From: Gemmatimonadaceae bacterium
GTDB lineage: Bacteria; Gemmatimonadota; Gemmatimonadetes; Gemmatimonadales; Gemmatimonadaceae
Reading direction: 5' to 3'
Assembly: GCA_020851035.1 (NCBI GenBank)
Contig: JADZDM010000005.1
Location: forward strand, 372,001 to 436,000
DNA: 64,000 nt
The position numbers and the translations under genes were made by a program. Positions 7,925 through 16,181 of the stretch are shown here, in pieces (the stretch's first letter is position 1; every line of letters begins with the position of its first letter). The notes below the pieces were generated by a model. It saw only the letters and a list, made by a program, of their open reading frames with translations. It searched no databases and was not told the origin of the DNA.

Positions 7925-9298
7925 ATGGCCACTGAAATCCTGTCACCAACCGAGACCGACCTCCTGCCGCAGCTGGACCCGCGGGTGGCGGCGCTCGCGG
8001 CGCGATTGCACGAGCGTCCGGAACTCGCGGGGGCCATCGAACAGCTCCTGAACATGGACGGGCCGGCGCTGGCCCGGGCCCGGCGCTCTATCGCCAAGGC
8101 CAAGGTGGCGCCGCCGGCCGCGCCGGAGATCGAGGTGGATTTCCTCCACCTGCTGCGAGACCTGCCGGCGGAGACCGAGTCGGCCCGGCTGCGCGCGCGG
8201 GAGTTCATGGACCGCGAGGTGAACCCGATCGCGAACGAGTACTGGGAACGGGCGGAGTTTCCGTACCACCTCATCCCGCAGTTCGCGTCACTGGACCTGC
8301 TCGCCTCGATCTTCCCGACCGGCCCCGACGGCGCGGTTCGGCACGATTCGGTCGCCGAAGGGGTCCTGACGATGGAGCTGGCCCGCGTCGATTGTTCCTT
8401 CGCCACCTTCCTTGGTGTGCACGGCGGACTGGCCTTCGGGTCAATCCTGCTCTGCGGATCGAAGGAGCAGCAGGAGGATTGGCTGCCGCGGATGCGGAAG
8501 TGGGAGGTGCTTGGCGCCTTCGGTTTGACCGAGCCGGATGTCGGATCCGGCGTTGCTGGCGGTATAACGACAACATGCCGGCGCGATGGTGACACATGGA
8601 TCATCAACGGCGAGAAGCGCTGGATCGGCAACTCCACCTTCGGCGACTTCGTGGTGGTGTGGGCCCGTGACCTCGCTGACCAGCAGGTCAAGGGCTTCAT
8701 CGTCGAGACGACACTTCCTGGTTATTCGGTCAGGAAGATGGAAGGAAAGATCGCCCAGCGAACCCTGCAGAACGGACACGTCACGCTCGACCACGTCCGC
8801 GTCCAGGAGAAGAACCGGCTCCAGCGCGCGAACGGCTTCAAGGACGTGGCGCGGGTCCTGGGCATGACGCGCGTTGGTGTGGCCTGGATCGCCGTCGGGT
8901 GCGCCGCCGGCGCATACGAGCGCGCGCTGGCCTACACGCAGCGCCGCACCCAGTTCGGGCGGCCGCTCGGCAGCTTCCAGCTCATCCAGTCCATGCTCGC
9001 GAAGATGGTCGGCAAGCTGGCCTCGATGCAGGCGCTGGCCCTCCAGGTCAGCCGGCTCCAGAATGCCGGGCTCTGCGAGGAGCACCATTCCGCCCTCGCC
9101 AAGCAGTACTGCGCGGCGCAGTGCCGGGAGGTCGTGGCGCTGGCCCGGGAGTCGATGGGCGGCAACGGCATCCTGCTCGACCATTCCGTCGCCCGGTTCT
9201 TCGCGGATGCCGAGGCGATCTACTCGTACGAAGGGTCGAACGAGATCAACACGCTGATCGTCGGGCGGGCGCTCACCGGGCACGGCGCGTTCGTGTGA
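7925..9298 (+). CDS. Acyl-CoA dehydrogenase, glutaryl-CoA dehydrogenase-like
   Basis: This 457-residue FAD enzyme of the acyl-CoA dehydrogenase family oxidises an acyl-CoA to the enoyl-CoA and passes electrons to ETF. After a 75-residue extension not found in short family members come the helical N-domain, the beta-domain motif GAFGLTEPDVGSG, and the C-terminal helical domain with RRTQFGRPLGSFQLIQSMLA. The catalytic base is probably Glu436 in YSYEGSNEINTLIVGRALTG, a position typical of the glutaryl-CoA/short-chain group. Substrate cannot be fixed from sequence. It appears monocistronic. Confidence 0.92.
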   Translation: MATEILSPTETDLLPQLDPRVAALAARLHERPELAGAIEQLLNMDGPALARARRSIAKAKVAPPAAPEIEVDFLHLLRDLPAETESARLRAREFMDREVNPIANEYWERAEFPYHLIPQFASLDLLASIFPTGPDGAVRHDSVAEGVLTMELARVDCSFATFLGVHGGLAFGSILLCGSKEQQEDWLPRMRKWEVLGAFGLTEPDVGSGVAGGITTTCRRDGDTWIINGEKRWIGNSTFGDFVVVWARDLADQQVKGFIVETTLPGYSVRKMEGKIAQRTLQNGHVTLDHVRVQEKNRLQRANGFKDVARVLGMTRVGVAWIAVGCAAGAYERALAYTQRRTQFGRPLGSFQLIQSMLAKMVGKLASMQALALQVSRLQNAGLCEEHHSALAKQYCAAQCREVVALARESMGGNGILLDHSVARFFADAEAIYSYEGSNEINTLIVGRALTGHGAFV

Positions 9299-9310
9299 TG
9301 GCTGCCGGCC

Positions 9311-9323
9311 CGACCTGAGGTCG
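9311..9323 (+). terminator. Small palindromic hairpin after the acyl-CoA dehydrogenase gene
   Basis: CGACCT-G-AGGTCG lies 12 bp after the stop codon, flanked by partly complementary GGCC/GCCC sequence. It would form a short hairpin that could terminate transcription. There is no U tract, so the call is weak. Confidence 0.35.
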
Positions 9324-9418
9324 AGCCCGGTAGTCCCGTCGGCCCGGAAGGTGCGACAGATTAGTGGCATCGCATGCACTCCCCCGGAGTGCGCGCGGTG
9401 CCATTCCCGCATCCCGCC

Positions 9419-11749
9419 ATGACGCAGCCGCGCCCACGTTCCCTCACGCCACCCATGCAGCTCGTCGCCATCGGCGGCATGCTGCTGGCCGGCTGCCGCT
9501 CCGCGCCACAGCCGGCGCCGGTCGCGGTGACGGAGTCCGGGCGGAACCGCACGCCGGCGGCTCTGCCCGCGACCGCCGCGCCGCCCGCGGCCGTCCCGTC
9601 GCGCGGCGACACGGCGGAATACACCGTGCTGATGGGCGGACGCGCCGCCGGACGACTGCGGCAGTGGCCCGACAGCGGTGGCACCGTCACCACCAGCTAC
9701 GCCTACAGCGATCGTGGGCGAGGCCCCTCGCTCACGCAGACGCTGCGCACCGACAAGGCGGGCCTGCCGGTCGGCATGCTGCTGAGCGGCACCAACTATC
9801 TCGCCCAGCCCGTGCGCGAGATGGTGCAGGTGGCCGGTCCGCTGCTCACCTGGCGCAACGAGAACGCCGCCGGTCGCACCGCACCCGGCACCGCGTATTA
9901 CCTCCCGCTCGAACAGCTCCCCAGTGACGTCGCGGCGCTCGCCCGCGCGCTGCAGCTCTCGAAGTCCCGGAGCCTGCCACTGCTGCCGGAGGGACAGGTC
10001 ACGGCGACCATCGGCGCCGCCCGCGTGTTCTCGGCCGCCGCGCGGAGCATGCGGGTCACGCCGGTCGTGATCGCCGGGCTCGGCCTCACGCCGGAAACCG
10101 TCTGGCTCGACGGCGAGGGGCGCCTCTTCGCCAGCGGCGGCCCCGGGTTCCTCGTGATCCGCAGTGGCTACGAGGGCACGGCCGACGAGATCGTGGCCGC
10201 GCAGCTCGCGTCGTCGCGCGTGCGGGACTCGCTGACTGCCATCCGCCTGGCGCGCACGCCGCGCCGCGGGATCGCCATCATCCACGCCAACCTGTTCGAT
10301 GCCGCCGCACGCCGGATGAAGCCGGCGCAGACCGTGATCGTGCGCGGCGAGACCATCGAGGCCGTGGGCGACGATGGCACCGTGCCGCTGCCGGCGAACG
10401 TGGAGATCGTGGACGCCCGCGGCCGCGCGCTGCTGCCGGGCCTCTGGGACATGCATGTGCATGTGCAGGACGACGACGGACTGCTGCACCTCGCCGCCGG
10501 CGTGACGACGGTGCGCGACCTCGCCAGCGACACCGGTGCACTGGCGGCCCGTGTTGCGCGCTTCAGCGCGGGGTCGCTGCTCGGCCCGCGCGTGCTGCGG
10601 GCCGGCATCATCGATGGCCCGGGGCCGTACGCCGGCCCGACGCCGGTGCTGGTGGCGAACCGTGATGCCGCCCGGGTGGCGGTCGAGAGCTACGCCAACG
10701 CCGGCTACGAGCAGGTGAAGGTGTACTCGTCGCTCGACCCGTCGCTGTTCCAGACCATCGTGCGGACGGCACACCAGCGCGGGTTGCGCGTGAGCGGCCA
10801 CGCGCCGAACGGCATGACGGCCGAGCAGATGGTGCGCGCCGGTGCCGACGAGCTGCAGCACGCCAACTTCCTCTTCCTGAACTTCCTCACCGACTCGGTG
10901 GTGGACACGCGCACGCCGGCGCGCTTCACGGCGGTGGGTCGCCGGGCCGCGTCGGTGGACCTGCGCAGCGAGGCGGTGCAGCGCTTCATCGCGCTGCTGA
11001 AGGAGAAGGACGTGGTGGTGGATCCCACGCTGAACGTGTTCGAGCGGCTCTACACGGCGCGCGTGGGCACACTGGACCAGGCCTCGTTGCCGGTGGCCAC
11101 GCGGATGCCGGCGGTGGCGCGGCGCGCGCTGCTGGCCGGTGGCCTGCCGGCGGGCGCCGCGCTGGAGCAGCAGTACCGGGCGAGCTTCATCGCGATGGAG
11201 CGGATGGTGAAGCGGCTGCACGATGCCGGCGTGCGCCTGGTGGCGGGCACCGACGGCCAGGCTGGGTTCGCGCTGCACCGCGAGCTGGAGCTGTTCGCCG
11301 AGGCGGGCATCCCGAACGTGGACATTCTCTACCTCGCCACGCTGGGGGCTTCGCGCGTGATGAAGCACGAGGCGCGGTGGGGCAGCATCGAGCCCGGCAA
11401 GCTGGCTGACCTGGTGCTGGTGGATGGTGATCCGTCGCAACGCATGCGCGACCTGCGCCGCATGGAGCTGGTGATGAAGGGCGGGGTGCTCTACGTGCCT
11501 GACTCGCTGTACGCGTCGATCGGCGTGAAGCCGGCGCCGCGGAAGGGGGCGATCCCGACGCGTGAGGTGCGGGCGGAGGACGTGGTGTGCCGCGGTCCCG
11601 CCGCGGTGGTGCGCCGCGGGACGACGGGACCGGTGCCGCTCAACTGCTCGGTGGTGGACAGCACCAGCGCGGCGGGGCGGTCGCGCGCGCGACCGGCGCC
11701 GCGACCGGCACCGCGGCGGACGCCACCGAAGCGGACGGTCAGGCCGTAG
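9419..11749 (+). CDS. Amidohydrolase-family lipoprotein
   Basis: This 776-residue secreted lipoprotein has the lipobox LLAGC with lipid Cys26. An N-terminal region of about 300 residues (no family recognised) is followed by an amidohydrolase (TIM-barrel metal hydrolase) domain. Likely metal ligands are His346 and His348 (WDMHVHVQ), His461 (SGHAPNG), His481 (LQHANFL) and Asp612 (VAGTDGQ). It resembles imidazolonepropionase/Xaa-Pro-type amidohydrolases common in soil bacteria; substrate unknown. The C-terminus is Arg/Pro-rich. I chose ATG 9419 for its normal signal peptide. ATG 9374 is in frame and has TAGTGG six bases before it, so a leaderless longer form is possible. Confidence 0.85.
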   Translation: MTQPRPRSLTPPMQLVAIGGMLLAGCRSAPQPAPVAVTESGRNRTPAALPATAAPPAAVPSRGDTAEYTVLMGGRAAGRLRQWPDSGGTVTTSYAYSDRGRGPSLTQTLRTDKAGLPVGMLLSGTNYLAQPVREMVQVAGPLLTWRNENAAGRTAPGTAYYLPLEQLPSDVAALARALQLSKSRSLPLLPEGQVTATIGAARVFSAAARSMRVTPVVIAGLGLTPETVWLDGEGRLFASGGPGFLVIRSGYEGTADEIVAAQLASSRVRDSLTAIRLARTPRRGIAIIHANLFDAAARRMKPAQTVIVRGETIEAVGDDGTVPLPANVEIVDARGRALLPGLWDMHVHVQDDDGLLHLAAGVTTVRDLASDTGALAARVARFSAGSLLGPRVLRAGIIDGPGPYAGPTPVLVANRDAARVAVESYANAGYEQVKVYSSLDPSLFQTIVRTAHQRGLRVSGHAPNGMTAEQMVRAGADELQHANFLFLNFLTDSVVDTRTPARFTAVGRRAASVDLRSEAVQRFIALLKEKDVVVDPTLNVFERLYTARVGTLDQASLPVATRMPAVARRALLAGGLPAGAALEQQYRASFIAMERMVKRLHDAGVRLVAGTDGQAGFALHRELELFAEAGIPNVDILYLATLGASRVMKHEARWGSIEPGKLADLVLVDGDPSQRMRDLRRMELVMKGGVLYVPDSLYASIGVKPAPRKGAIPTREVRAEDVVCRGPAAVVRRGTTGPVPLNCSVVDSTSAAGRSRARPAPRPAPRRTPPKRTVRP

Positions 11750-11860
11750 GCGGTCGACGCGTGCGCGCCTGAATTGCGCGGCATGAAACTGCGTCATGGC
11801 TCGCACGTACGCGCGACTGAGGCCGCACGTCATCCCGCACGCGCTCGCTCCGGAGCCCCC

Positions 11861-13126
11861 ATGCACCACGCGACAGTCCGGCTCGCATGCCAGCTTGCAT
11901 GCATGCTGGCAGCCGTTGCCGCCTGCGCACCATCACTGCACACACCGCGCCTGGCGGCGGCCGGCATCGCCGTGGACGACACGCCTGCTTCAATTCGTCG
12001 GCTCGACGGCGCGCGGATCTCCACCGCCACGGCCGACTCGATCGCGCGGACACTCGTGGAGCGCCACCACATCACGGGCATGCAGGTCGCCGTCGTCAAC
12101 GACGGGCGGCTCGCCTGGAGCGCCGCGTACGGATTCCTCATCCGCGCCCCGGACAGCGCCATGACAACGCGCTCCGTGCTGTGGGCGGCGTCCATCACCA
12201 AGGCGGTCTTCGCCACCCACGTCATGCAGCGCGTCGCCGCCGGCACGCTCGACCTCGACCAGCCGATCGCCACCCTGCTGCCACAGCCGCTCGACCGCTA
12301 CGAGCCCTATGCCGGCAAGGCCGCCCTGATCGTGCACGACAGCGCCTGGGGACGCGTCACCCCGCGTATGCTCCTCTCCCACACCAGCGGCCTGCTCAAC
12401 TTCGCGAACCTGGAGCCGGACGGGAAGATGCGCCTCCACGACACGCCTGGTCGCGCCTACCGCTACTCGGGTGAGGGCTTCAACCTGCTGCAGTTCGTGC
12501 TGGAGCAGCGCGACGGGGCGCCCATGGAACGCACCCTCGATTCCGCGCTGCTGAAGCCACTGGGACTGGCCCGCACCGCACTGGCGTACCGCGCCGAGTT
12601 CGGGCCCGACATGGCCGACCGGTACGGACGCGACGGGCAGTTCATCGCCAAGACCCGTCGCAACGCGCGCGCCGCCGGCAGCCTCACCACCTCCGCCGAG
12701 GACCTCGCCGCATTCCTCATCGCGCTCATGGACGACCGCGCCATCCCGCGACGTGCGCGTGACGCGATGCACCGCCCGCAGGTGCACATCCGCACGCTGC
12801 ACCAGTTCGACCCGCCGCACTCCGCCGACTCGATCCCGCTCGGCAGCACCGAGGCCGAGCAGGCCGGGCTGGCCTACGGCATCGGCTGGGGACTGCTCAC
12901 GCGCACGAAGTACGGACCGGCCTTCTTCAAGGAAGGCCATGGCGACGGCGCGAACACCTTCGCGATCTGCTTCCCCAGGCGACGCGACTGCATGATCATC
13001 CTCGCCAACAGCGACAACGGCGAGTTCGCCTTCCGCCCGCTGCTCGAGTCGGTGCTCGGCAACGACGTCACGCCATGGACGTGGGAGGGGTACACCGAGC
13101 TGCTCCTCCGTGCCCCCACCGACTGA
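11861..13126 (+). CDS. Serine beta-lactamase / D-Ala-D-Ala carboxypeptidase-like lipoprotein
   Basis: This 421-residue protein of the class C beta-lactamase-related serine hydrolase family (Pfam Beta-lactamase, CubicO-type) has an N-terminal signal with a possible lipobox ending in Cys22. Catalytic motifs are SITK (Ser111, Lys114), YSG (Tyr202-Gly204) and a KTG-like EGHGDG near the C-terminus. Family members include esterases, peptidases and true lactamases, so resistance cannot be assumed. ATG 11861 gives a normal signal peptide; an upstream ATG at 11774 adds an Arg-rich leader. It converges with the response regulator gene, only 5 bp apart. Confidence 0.85.
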   Translation: MHHATVRLACQLACMLAAVAACAPSLHTPRLAAAGIAVDDTPASIRRLDGARISTATADSIARTLVERHHITGMQVAVVNDGRLAWSAAYGFLIRAPDSAMTTRSVLWAASITKAVFATHVMQRVAAGTLDLDQPIATLLPQPLDRYEPYAGKAALIVHDSAWGRVTPRMLLSHTSGLLNFANLEPDGKMRLHDTPGRAYRYSGEGFNLLQFVLEQRDGAPMERTLDSALLKPLGLARTALAYRAEFGPDMADRYGRDGQFIAKTRRNARAAGSLTTSAEDLAAFLIALMDDRAIPRRARDAMHRPQVHIRTLHQFDPPHSADSIPLGSTEAEQAGLAYGIGWGLLTRTKYGPAFFKEGHGDGANTFAICFPRRRDCMIILANSDNGEFAFRPLLESVLGNDVTPWTWEGYTELLLRAPTD

Positions 13127-13131
13127 CGCGC

Positions 13132-14598
13132 CTACGCCTCGACCTCGTCCTCCACTGCGTCGTGGTCACCGGTGCGCCCCGGCCCGTTCAGCTTGTTGCG
13201 CAGCGTGCGCACGCTGATGCCGAGCAGCTCAGCGGCCCGGGTGCGGTTGTTGCCCGAGGCCTCGAGCGCGCGCTGGATCAGCGCCGTCTCCGCCTCGTTC
13301 ACGTTCAGGGTGCCGAGCCAGACGCCGTCACCGCCGTTGGCGCCGGCGGCCGGGACCGACCCAGGCGTGGGACTCCGGACCGCCGCACCCGCCCGCGGCG
13401 TGGGGGACATCACGCTGCTGGCCACGTCCAGGCCGTAGCGCACCGCATCGAAGGCCGCCGGTGAGAGCATCGACTCGTTCGAGAGGATCACCGCCCGCTC
13501 CACTGCGTGCTGCAGCTCGCGGACGTTGCCCGGCCACGGGTACCGCTGCAGCATCTCGATGGCCTCGGGGGTGATGCCCTTGACGTCCTTCTTGATGTCG
13601 GCGGCGGTGCGCATCACGAAGCGGTACGCCAGCAGCGGGATGTCCTCGGGCCGCTCGCGCAGCGGCGCGATCATGATCGGGATCGTGCTCAGGCGGTAGT
13701 ACAGGTCCTGGCGGAACGTGCCGTTGGCGGCGTCCGCCTGCAGCTTGCGGTTGGTGGTGGCGATGATCCTCACGTCCACTCGTATCGGGCTCGTGCCGCC
13801 GACCCGCTCGAACTCCTGCTCCTGCAGCACGCGCAGCAGCTTCGCCTGCAGGTCGAGGCGCATCTCGCTCACCTCATCCAGCAGCAGCGTGCCGCGGTGC
13901 GCCCGCTCGAATGCGCCCTCCACCCGCTTGAGCGCCCCCGTGAACGCCCCCTTCTCGTGGCCGAACAGTGCGCTCTCGATCAGCCCCTCCGGCAGCGCGG
14001 CGCAGTTGAGCTGGATGAAGGGCTTGTCGCGGCGGTCACTCTGGTCGTGCAGCGCACGTGCGAGCAGCTCCTTGCCGGTGCCCGACTCCCCCTGCAGCAG
14101 CACGGTGGCGCGGGTCGGCGCCGCCATCGCCACGGTCTGCATCAGCCGGCGCATCACCTGGCTGTCACCGATGATCTGGCGCTCGTTGCGAAACTCCATC
14201 ACCTCGCGGCGCAGGGCATCGTTTTCCCGGCGCAGCCGGACGAGCTCGAGCGCCTGCTCCACCGCCAGCTCGAGCTGCTGCGGCCGGACGGGCTTGGTGA
14301 TGTAGTCCACCGCGCCGGCCTTGATGCTCGCCACCGCATGCTCGATCGAGGCGTAGCCGGTGAGCATGATCAGCGGCACGTCGTACCCCTCCCGCCGCAG
14401 CAGGGAGAGGAACTCCAGCCCCGACAGCCCCGGCATCCGGTAGTCGGAGATGACCAGGTCCACGTCCCCCCGGGCCAGCACCTGCAGGGCCTCGGGCACG
14501 TTCCGGGCGCCGACCGGGGTGTGGCCCGCCTGCTCGAGGGTGTCCTCGAGGATCAGGCCGACACTCGGTTCATCGTCGACGTACAGGATCGTGGCCAT
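13132..14598 (-). CDS. Sigma-54-dependent response regulator, FlrC/FleR/FlgR type
   Basis: This 488-residue bacterial enhancer-binding protein has three parts. A receiver domain carries phospho-acceptor Asp52 in ISDYRMPG and Lys102. An AAA+ domain has Walker A GESGTGKE at 170-177 and the sigma-54 contact loop GAFTGA at 217-222. A C-terminal Fis-type HTH carries RTRAAELLGISVRTLRNKL. Lying between two flagellar blocks, and with a sigma-54 promoter before flgB, it is the likely activator of mid-class flagellar genes. No partner histidine kinase lies next to it. ATG 14598 is chosen over 14694 because the receiver fold begins at MATILYVDDE. Confidence 0.92.
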   Translation of the reverse strand: MATILYVDDEPSVGLILEDTLEQAGHTPVGARNVPEALQVLARGDVDLVISDYRMPGLSGLEFLSLLRREGYDVPLIMLTGYASIEHAVASIKAGAVDYITKPVRPQQLELAVEQALELVRLRRENDALRREVMEFRNERQIIGDSQVMRRLMQTVAMAAPTRATVLLQGESGTGKELLARALHDQSDRRDKPFIQLNCAALPEGLIESALFGHEKGAFTGALKRVEGAFERAHRGTLLLDEVSEMRLDLQAKLLRVLQEQEFERVGGTSPIRVDVRIIATTNRKLQADAANGTFRQDLYYRLSTIPIMIAPLRERPEDIPLLAYRFVMRTAADIKKDVKGITPEAIEMLQRYPWPGNVRELQHAVERAVILSNESMLSPAAFDAVRYGLDVASSVMSPTPRAGAAVRSPTPGSVPAAGANGGDGVWLGTLNVNEAETALIQRALEASGNNRTRAAELLGISVRTLRNKLNGPGRTGDHDAVEDEVEA

Positions 14599-14812
14599 GC
14601 CGGGGAGCTGCGAGGGGAGAAACCAGCGAGCCCTGGCCGGCCACGACAGGGCTCGGAGCCGGCTCAGACACGCACCGGAAGGGTCAAGCGGCAAAACGTT
14701 CCGTCCGATACCTCACAAGAGTAGAACCGCGTCCCGCACGTGCAAGGCGCAGTACCGCCCGGCGTGTCGGCGACCGGATTAGGACGTTCTCATCCTCACG
14801 GAGCTCCGTTTC

Positions 14813-15706
14813 ATGCGGGTCACGACGGCGCAGGCGCAGCGGTCACAGCTGGACTACATCCAGGGCAACCTGCAGCGCCTGGTGAAGGCGCAGGACCAGG
14901 CGGCCACGGGGAAGCGCTTCAAGCGCGGCTCCGAGGATCCCGCGGCCACCGCCGACGTCATGCGCGCCGACAGCACCATTGCCAGCAACACGCAGCTCGG
15001 CCGCAACGGCGACCTCGCCATCGCCCGCGCCAGCGAGGAGGACCGCGTCCTCAGCAACCTGCTGCTCGTCACCGAGCGGGCCCGCGAGATCGCCTCGCAG
15101 CAGTCCGGCTCCACCGCCGACGCCAAGACGCGCATCATCGCCAAGGCCGAGATCGACCAGCTGATCGAGTCGAGCATCGCGCTCGGCAACACCCGATTCA
15201 ACAATGGCTTCCTGTTCGGCGCCTCGCGCAGCACCGAGGAACCGCTGGCCAACACGCCCACCTCCGCGACCCCGTACGCCACCAACCCCGCCACGCTCAC
15301 GAACCCGCAGTTCGAGGTGATGCCCGGCGTGGTGTCGGCGCCCAACCACAACGCCCACGAGATTTTCGTCGACACCAACACGCTGGTGGCGCTGCGCGAC
15401 CTGTCCACCGCCCTCGCCAGCAACGACGTGCCGAACATCACCGCAGCGCTCACCACGCTCAGCACCGCCAGTGACGGCGTCTCGCGCCTGCTCGGCGAGA
15501 CCGGCGCGAAGGTGAACCAGTACGAGACCATCAAGGTGCAGATGGCCGACGCGATGCTCGACACGAAGACGCGCCGCTCGCTGCTGCACGACATCGACCT
15601 CACCGATGCCGCGGCGAACTTCGCCCAGGCGCAGTCGGCCTACCAGGCGGCGCTGAGCGCGGCCAGCAAGGTGCTCAACCTCAACGTCCTGGACTACCTG
15701 CGATGA
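14813..15706 (+). CDS. flgL: Flagellar hook-filament junction protein FlgL (HAP3)
   Basis: This 297-residue flagellin-family protein forms the junction between hook and filament. The N-terminal flagellin signature includes LQRLVKAQDQAATGKRFKRG and the C-terminal coil ANFAQAQSAYQAALSAASKV ends in VLNLNVLDYLR, typical of FlgL. It is in an operon with fliW (4 bp overlap). The usual partner flgK is not upstream. A GGAG ribosome-binding site precedes the start. Confidence 0.93.
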   Translation: MRVTTAQAQRSQLDYIQGNLQRLVKAQDQAATGKRFKRGSEDPAATADVMRADSTIASNTQLGRNGDLAIARASEEDRVLSNLLLVTERAREIASQQSGSTADAKTRIIAKAEIDQLIESSIALGNTRFNNGFLFGASRSTEEPLANTPTSATPYATNPATLTNPQFEVMPGVVSAPNHNAHEIFVDTNTLVALRDLSTALASNDVPNITAALTTLSTASDGVSRLLGETGAKVNQYETIKVQMADAMLDTKTRRSLLHDIDLTDAAANFAQAQSAYQAALSAASKVLNLNVLDYLR

Positions 15707-16155
15707 GCGCCGTGCTGACGGGTGAGGCCTCCGTGCTGGTGGAGTCGGTGCTGCTGGGCCCCCTCGCGCTGCGGCGCGACACGGTGATCACGTTCGCCAC
15801 CGGCCTGCCGGGCTTCGCGTCCCTCACGCGCTTTGCGCTGGTCGAGACGCAGCGCGACGACCTCGTGTGGCTGCAGAGCCTGGACGACACCGGCATCACC
15901 TTCCTGCTCGCGGACCCGTTCGCGCTCGTGCCCGGCTTCGAGATGGAACTGCCGGCAGCTGACCTGGCGGCGTTCGGCGGTGATGCGTCCGCGTCGCACC
16001 TGCTGGTGCTGGCCGTTGCACAGCTCGAGGGTGGAGCGCCGGTGTCGGCCAACCTCCAGAGCCCGGTCGTCATCGACCGGGACCGGCGGATCGGGCGCCA
16101 GGTGGTGCTGCCCGACTCGCGCTACGGCATGCAGCACCCGATCTCGCTGGCCTGA
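15703..16155 (+). CDS. fliW: Flagellar assembly factor FliW
   Basis: FliW is a small beta-barrel protein that binds cytosolic flagellin and, when flagellin has been exported, binds and inhibits the RNA-binding repressor CsrA. It so couples flagellin translation to filament assembly. The 150-residue protein has the family pattern FATGLPGFASLTRFAL, WLQSLDDTGITFLLADPF and the C-terminal NLQSPVVIDRDRRIGRQVVL. It overlaps flgL by 4 bp. In many bacteria csrA follows fliW directly; here an opposite-strand gene follows and no csrA is seen in the window. See the CsrA-like leader of flagellin at 20551-20584. Confidence 0.94.
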   Translation: MSAVLTGEASVLVESVLLGPLALRRDTVITFATGLPGFASLTRFALVETQRDDLVWLQSLDDTGITFLLADPFALVPGFEMELPAADLAAFGGDASASHLLVLAVAQLEGGAPVSANLQSPVVIDRDRRIGRQVVLPDSRYGMQHPISLA

Positions 16156-16160
16156 CCACG

Positions 16161-16181
16161 CGCGCTCAGTCTCTGAGCGCG
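16161..16181. terminator. Bidirectional hairpin between fliW and the glycosyltransferase operon
   Basis: A perfect 9-bp inverted repeat CGCGCTCAG-TCT-CTGAGCGCG lies at the convergent ends of fliW and the minus-strand TPR gene, whose stop codon is inside the left arm. There is no U tract on either side. A stem this strong at a tail-to-tail junction is best explained as a two-way terminator. Confidence 0.7.

Noticed and set aside
8441-11869. 1142-codon open frame on the minus strand opposite the acyl-CoA dehydrogenase and amidohydrolase genes
   Set aside because: A GC-skew shadow: very rich in Arg, His and Ala, without domains, and overlapping two well-supported genes on the other strand.
11861-13126. 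Antibiotic-resistance beta-lactamase
   Set aside because: The SxxK and YxN-like motifs are shared with peptidases and esterases of the same fold; Gly replaces Asn in the second motif, so resistance is not supported.
14685-14711. Possible sigma-28 promoter before flgL (TCCGATAC at 14704-14711)
   Set aside because: The -10 is only 6/8 and the -35 position (CAAGCGGC) does not match; too weak to call.
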